8,503 nt of DNA from an uncultured Alphaproteobacteria bacterium (GTDB lineage: Bacteria; Pseudomonadota; Alphaproteobacteria; Sneathiellales; Sneathiellaceae), in the NCBI GenBank assembly GCA_937910835.1, contig CALEMG010000303.1, positions 1-8,503 on the forward strand, written 5' to 3'. Made by a program: the position numbers and the translations under genes. Shown here piece after piece: positions 6,673 through 8,503 of this stretch. A model generated the notes under the pieces. The model saw only the letters and a list, made by a program, of their open reading frames with translations. It did not search any database and had not been told where the DNA came from. Numbering within the stretch: position 1 is the first letter of the stretch; each line of letters opens with the position of its first letter.

Positions 6673-6701
6673 TAACGGAAAGCCATTCTGAATTTCCGTT
6701 A
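6673..6701. promoter_or_regulatory. Perfect 9-bp dyad upstream of the GT2 gene, candidate operator
   Basis: TAACGGAAA (6673-6681) is repeated exactly in inverted orientation as TTTCCGTTA (6693-6701), with an 11-nt spacer. The arm centres are 20 bp apart, two helical turns, as expected for a dimeric regulator on one face of DNA. It ends 35 bp before the glycosyltransferase ATG and overlaps a -10-like TACAAT (6700-6705), a position suited to repression. A transcribed hairpin in the 5' UTR is the alternative. Confidence 0.5.
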
Positions 6702-6736
6702 CAATATGTATGTTATTTGTCTAGGATCTGGAGTTT

Positions 6737-7714
6737 ATGAGCCTTTCATCGCAACAGAATACAGAGTTGGCAGAGACGCCCACAGTTTCGATTATCGTCA
6801 TCAGCTATAATACATGTGAAATGACGCTGAAGGCCCTTGAAACGACTTTTGCGGAAACCCGGGAAACACCGTTCGAGGTTATCGTAATCGACAATGCATC
6901 AACGGATGGATCGGCCGAAGCTCTCACTGAACAATATGCGGATAAGGCAAAGGTTATGTGCCTGGATGAAAATCTTGGCTTTGCCGCCGCCAATAATCTT
7001 GCCGCAAAGGATGCGACGGGCGAATTTCTGCTGCTGCTCAACCCGGATACAGAAGTGCTCAACGGTGCAATCGATAAATTGATGGCCTTCGCAGAAACCT
7101 ATCCGGAGGCGGGTATTTGGGGCGGACGTACCCTGTTCGCCGACATGAGCCTCAACCCGACGTCCTGCTGGACGAACATGAGTATCTGGAGCCTTACGAG
7201 CCAGGCGCTTGGTTTCTCTTCCATGTTCCGCAATTCCAGCTTCTTCAACCCGGAAGGCATGGGCAGCTGGGACCGGGAAGGTATCCGGCAGGTTGATGTC
7301 GTCACCGGGTGTTTTTTCCTTATCCGGCGGGATTTCTGGAACAGCCTCGGCGGGTTCGACAAGGCTTTTTTCATGTATGCGGAAGAGGCGGACCTCTGCG
7401 CCCGCGCGGCCAAGGCCGGGGCGAAACCCATGGTCACATCGGAGGCAACGATCATTCATCATGGCGGCGCGTCAGAAACGGTTCAGTCCGACAAGCTTGT
7501 GCGCCTAATCAAAGCAAAAATGACGCTTATATATAAGCACTTTCCGGCGGCAACACGCGGATTAGCCATGTGGTTGATGAAACTCTGGCCGCTGTCGCGC
7601 TATCTGGCGCATCTCATTCTCAGCAAGATTGGACGCCATAGTTCAAAAGAGTCGGTGGCGGTCTGGAAGAGCGTCTGGGACCGGCGGAATATTTGGACAG
7701 ATGTGAGCGATTAG
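6737..7714 (+). CDS. Family 2 glycosyltransferase, rhamnosyltransferase (WbbL)-like
   Basis: This 325-residue enzyme has a GT-A fold of family GT2. SIIVISYN (18-25) begins the nucleotide-binding half, IDNASTDGS (51-59) and ENLGFAAANN (78-87) are typical of WbbL-like rhamnosyltransferases, and NPDTEV (102-107) carries the metal-binding Asp. GGFDKAFFMYAEEADLCAR (205-223) is the conserved acceptor/catalytic block, and HHGGAS (241-246) follows. The hydrophobic amphipathic segment at about 275-295 may lie on the inner membrane. The enzyme should transfer a sugar, perhaps rhamnose from dTDP-rhamnose, to the lipid-linked EPS unit on the cytoplasmic side; donor and acceptor are not proven by sequence. 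The start is fixed by an in-frame TAG at 6722-6724 and no other ATG/GTG/TTG before 6737. GGAG (6730-6733) lies 3 nt from the ATG, rather close, and AGGA (6723-6726) lies 10 nt away. The beta-helix gene follows 96 bp downstream. Confidence 0.88.
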   Translation: MSLSSQQNTELAETPTVSIIVISYNTCEMTLKALETTFAETRETPFEVIVIDNASTDGSAEALTEQYADKAKVMCLDENLGFAAANNLAAKDATGEFLLLLNPDTEVLNGAIDKLMAFAETYPEAGIWGGRTLFADMSLNPTSCWTNMSIWSLTSQALGFSSMFRNSSFFNPEGMGSWDREGIRQVDVVTGCFFLIRRDFWNSLGGFDKAFFMYAEEADLCARAAKAGAKPMVTSEATIIHHGGASETVQSDKLVRLIKAKMTLIYKHFPAATRGLAMWLMKLWPLSRYLAHLILSKIGRHSSKESVAVWKSVWDRRNIWTDVSD

Positions 7715-7769
7715 AGTCTCCGTCAGACCACGGAATCGAAATTACAAAGAATTTGTGTTAGGCCTGCAC

Positions 7770-7775
7770 TATAAT
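7770..7775 (+). promoter_or_regulatory. Perfect -10 hexamer (TATAAT) before the beta-helix gene
   Basis: TATAAT lies 35 bp before the GTG at 7811 in the 96-bp gap after the GT2 gene. I found no good -35 at 16-18 bp and no extended TG. It may be a separate promoter for the beta-helix gene, which could otherwise be read through from the GT2 gene. A single hexamer match is weak evidence. Confidence 0.3.
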
Positions 7776-7810
7776 AAAGGCAATCTAAGAAACAACAGGG
7801 CGACAGGAAC

Positions 7811-8503
7811 GTGCAGTTTCGACATCTGATATTTTCACTCACCGCGATGGTATGTGCCTCCGCAAACCTTGCCTTTGCGCAGGATCTGTTTGTCGATTTC
7901 GAAAATGGCAAGGACAGTAATAGCGGCGTCACGAGAGAGGCGCCATGGCGACATGCACCGGGCGATGTGAACGCAGGATCGAAAGCAGGCAGCTACAAAC
8001 TCCGGCCCGGTGACGTCGTCAACTTCAGAGGTGGCGTTGAGTATCTGGGAAGCATCACCGTACCGGCCGGCGGTTCAGACTCCCAACCTGTCATCTATAG
8101 AGGCAATGGTTGGGGAGAGGATCGCGCCATCTTAAGCGGCGCCAAAGAGCTGAAGGCGTCCTTCACGCCCTGCGCCTCTGCCAGCGACTGCCATAACAAT
8201 CCCAACTGGGAAAAGCTATTCAAATCCAGCCTGGAAGAAGACGTCAATCCGTTTACACCTATGTTCCTCTCCAACGAGCGGGTATGGATCGCGCGGGAGC
8301 CAAATCAGCCGGACCCGTTCTGGTTTGACGATTATGAGCATTACAATGTGGTCGGTGGGGATGATAATCGCTCTGTCATGGGCGCGGACTATATCACCCT
8401 CGATAGCGGTCTCGATAACACGGACGAACAGAATTGGCGGAACGCGAGGATCGCGGTCTGGATGACGCCCAACCTGGTCTTGCTGACGGAAGTTACCGGA
8501 ATT
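7811..8503 (+). CDS. Secreted right-handed parallel beta-helix protein (5' part), possible polysaccharide lyase or depolymerase
   Basis: This frame is open from a GTG at 7811 to the window edge, 231 residues without a stop. An in-frame TAA at 7775-7777 and no other start between them fix the GTG. Residues 1-23 form a signal peptide (basic R4, hydrophobic 5-22) with a likely cut after AFA before QD. The mature start, LFVDFENGKDSNSGV then APW and LRPGDVVNFRGG, matches the entry segment of many right-handed parallel beta-helix proteins (pectate lyase, chondroitinase B and alginate lyase-like). A later VIYRGNG (94-100) looks like an early rung. C121 and C127 could form a disulfide. The visible part shows no catalytic residues, so lyase, hydrolase, epimerase and plain binding protein are all possible. 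Next to EPS glycosyltransferases, trimming or remodelling of the EPS is a reasonable guess. AGGG (7797-7800) lies 10 nt before the GTG and AGGA (7805-7808) only 2 nt before it; neither spacing is ideal. Confidence 0.8.
   Translation, partial: MQFRHLIFSLTAMVCASANLAFAQDLFVDFENGKDSNSGVTREAPWRHAPGDVNAGSKAGSYKLRPGDVVNFRGGVEYLGSITVPAGGSDSQPVIYRGNGWGEDRAILSGAKELKASFTPCASASDCHNNPNWEKLFKSSLEEDVNPFTPMFLSNERVWIAREPNQPDPFWFDDYEHYNVVGGDDNRSVMGADYITLDSGLDNTDEQNWRNARIAVWMTPNLVLLTEVTGI

Larger units (their letters stand above)
6488..6736. promoter_or_regulatory. AT-rich divergent intergenic region with two dyads
   Basis: These 249 bp separate the start of the leftward EPS block (ATG at 6487) from the rightward glycosyltransferase (ATG at 6737), so both promoters should lie here. 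The sequence is visibly more AT-rich than the genes, mainly between 6535 and 6660. It holds a perfect palindrome TTTAATTAAA (6631-6640), the dyad GCGAAA-N6-TTTCGC (6605-6622) and the dyad TAACGGAAA-N11-TTTCCGTTA (6673-6701). A -10-like TACAAT (6700-6705) touches the last dyad, but no matching -35 was found. I see no small ORF and no full sigma54 motif. Confidence 0.6.

Noticed and set aside
6488..6736. Sigma54 (GG-N10-GC) promoters and CtrA (TTAA-N7-TTAA) sites in the divergent region
   Set aside because: Both strands were read. GG/GC pairs had the wrong spacing (12 or 13), and paired TTAA boxes were 5 nt apart rather than 7.
6899..7462. 187-residue open frame on the minus strand inside the GT2 gene
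   Set aside because: It lies wholly antisense to a gene with clear GT2 motifs, has no recognisable domain, and its composition (rich in Arg, His and Gly) is that of a shadow frame.
7719..7734. Hairpin TCCGT-N6-ACGGA just after the GT2 stop
   Set aside because: The stem is only 5 bp and no T-run follows, so it does not support a terminator call.
1..8503. CRISPR arrays, tRNA/rRNA genes, insertion sequences or phage genes
   Set aside because: No regularly spaced repeats, no tRNA-like fold, no transposase-like protein and no terminal repeats were seen; coding sequence accounts for nearly the whole window.

Overview
The window is a stretch of a Gram-negative exopolysaccharide (EPS) locus of the kind tied to the exosortase XrtA/PEP-CTERM system. 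Three genes next to each other support this: an outer-membrane beta-barrel resembling the PEP-CTERM-associated outer-membrane family, an ExeA-like AAA ATPase of the PEP-CTERM subfamily, and a long TPR lipoprotein of the PrsT type. A secreted or outer-membrane barrel ending in Phe and a lipobox indicate a proteobacterium. Moderate GC (judged by eye, not counted), mixed ATG/GTG starts and the paired PssD/PssE glycosyltransferase would suit an alphaproteobacterium, but this placement is only tentative.

Layout. At the left edge (1-1009, + strand) lies the 3' part of the barrel gene. It converges on a leftward block across a 68-bp gap that is almost filled by a long nested hairpin, probably a terminator. 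The leftward block (6487 down to 1078) reads, in transcription order: membrane-anchored polysaccharide deacetylase, PssD-like (Alg14-type) subunit, PssE-like (Alg13-type) subunit, a 226-bp gap, the TPR lipoprotein PrsT, then the ATPase. The pssD-pssE pair overlaps by ATGA. The gap before prsT could carry its own promoter. At 6488-6736 an AT-rich divergent region with two clear dyads separates this block from two rightward genes: a GT2 glycosyltransferase of the rhamnosyltransferase type, and a secreted right-handed beta-helix protein. The second starts with GTG at 7811 and runs off the right edge.

How it works together (inference). PssD/PssE and the GT2 enzyme would add sugars to the lipid-linked repeat unit in the cytoplasm. 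The deacetylase would remove acetyl groups from N-acetylated sugars on the periplasmic side. PrsT, the ATPase and the barrel would belong to the export or assembly machinery. The beta-helix protein could bind, trim or cleave the finished polymer. No exosortase, PEP-CTERM substrate, Wza, Wzc, polymerase or flippase gene is inside the window. The assignment to an XrtA locus therefore rests on the three marker families, and the remaining machinery should lie in the flanks. I found no RNA genes, CRISPR arrays or insertion sequences. No intergenic stretch exceeds 300 bp.
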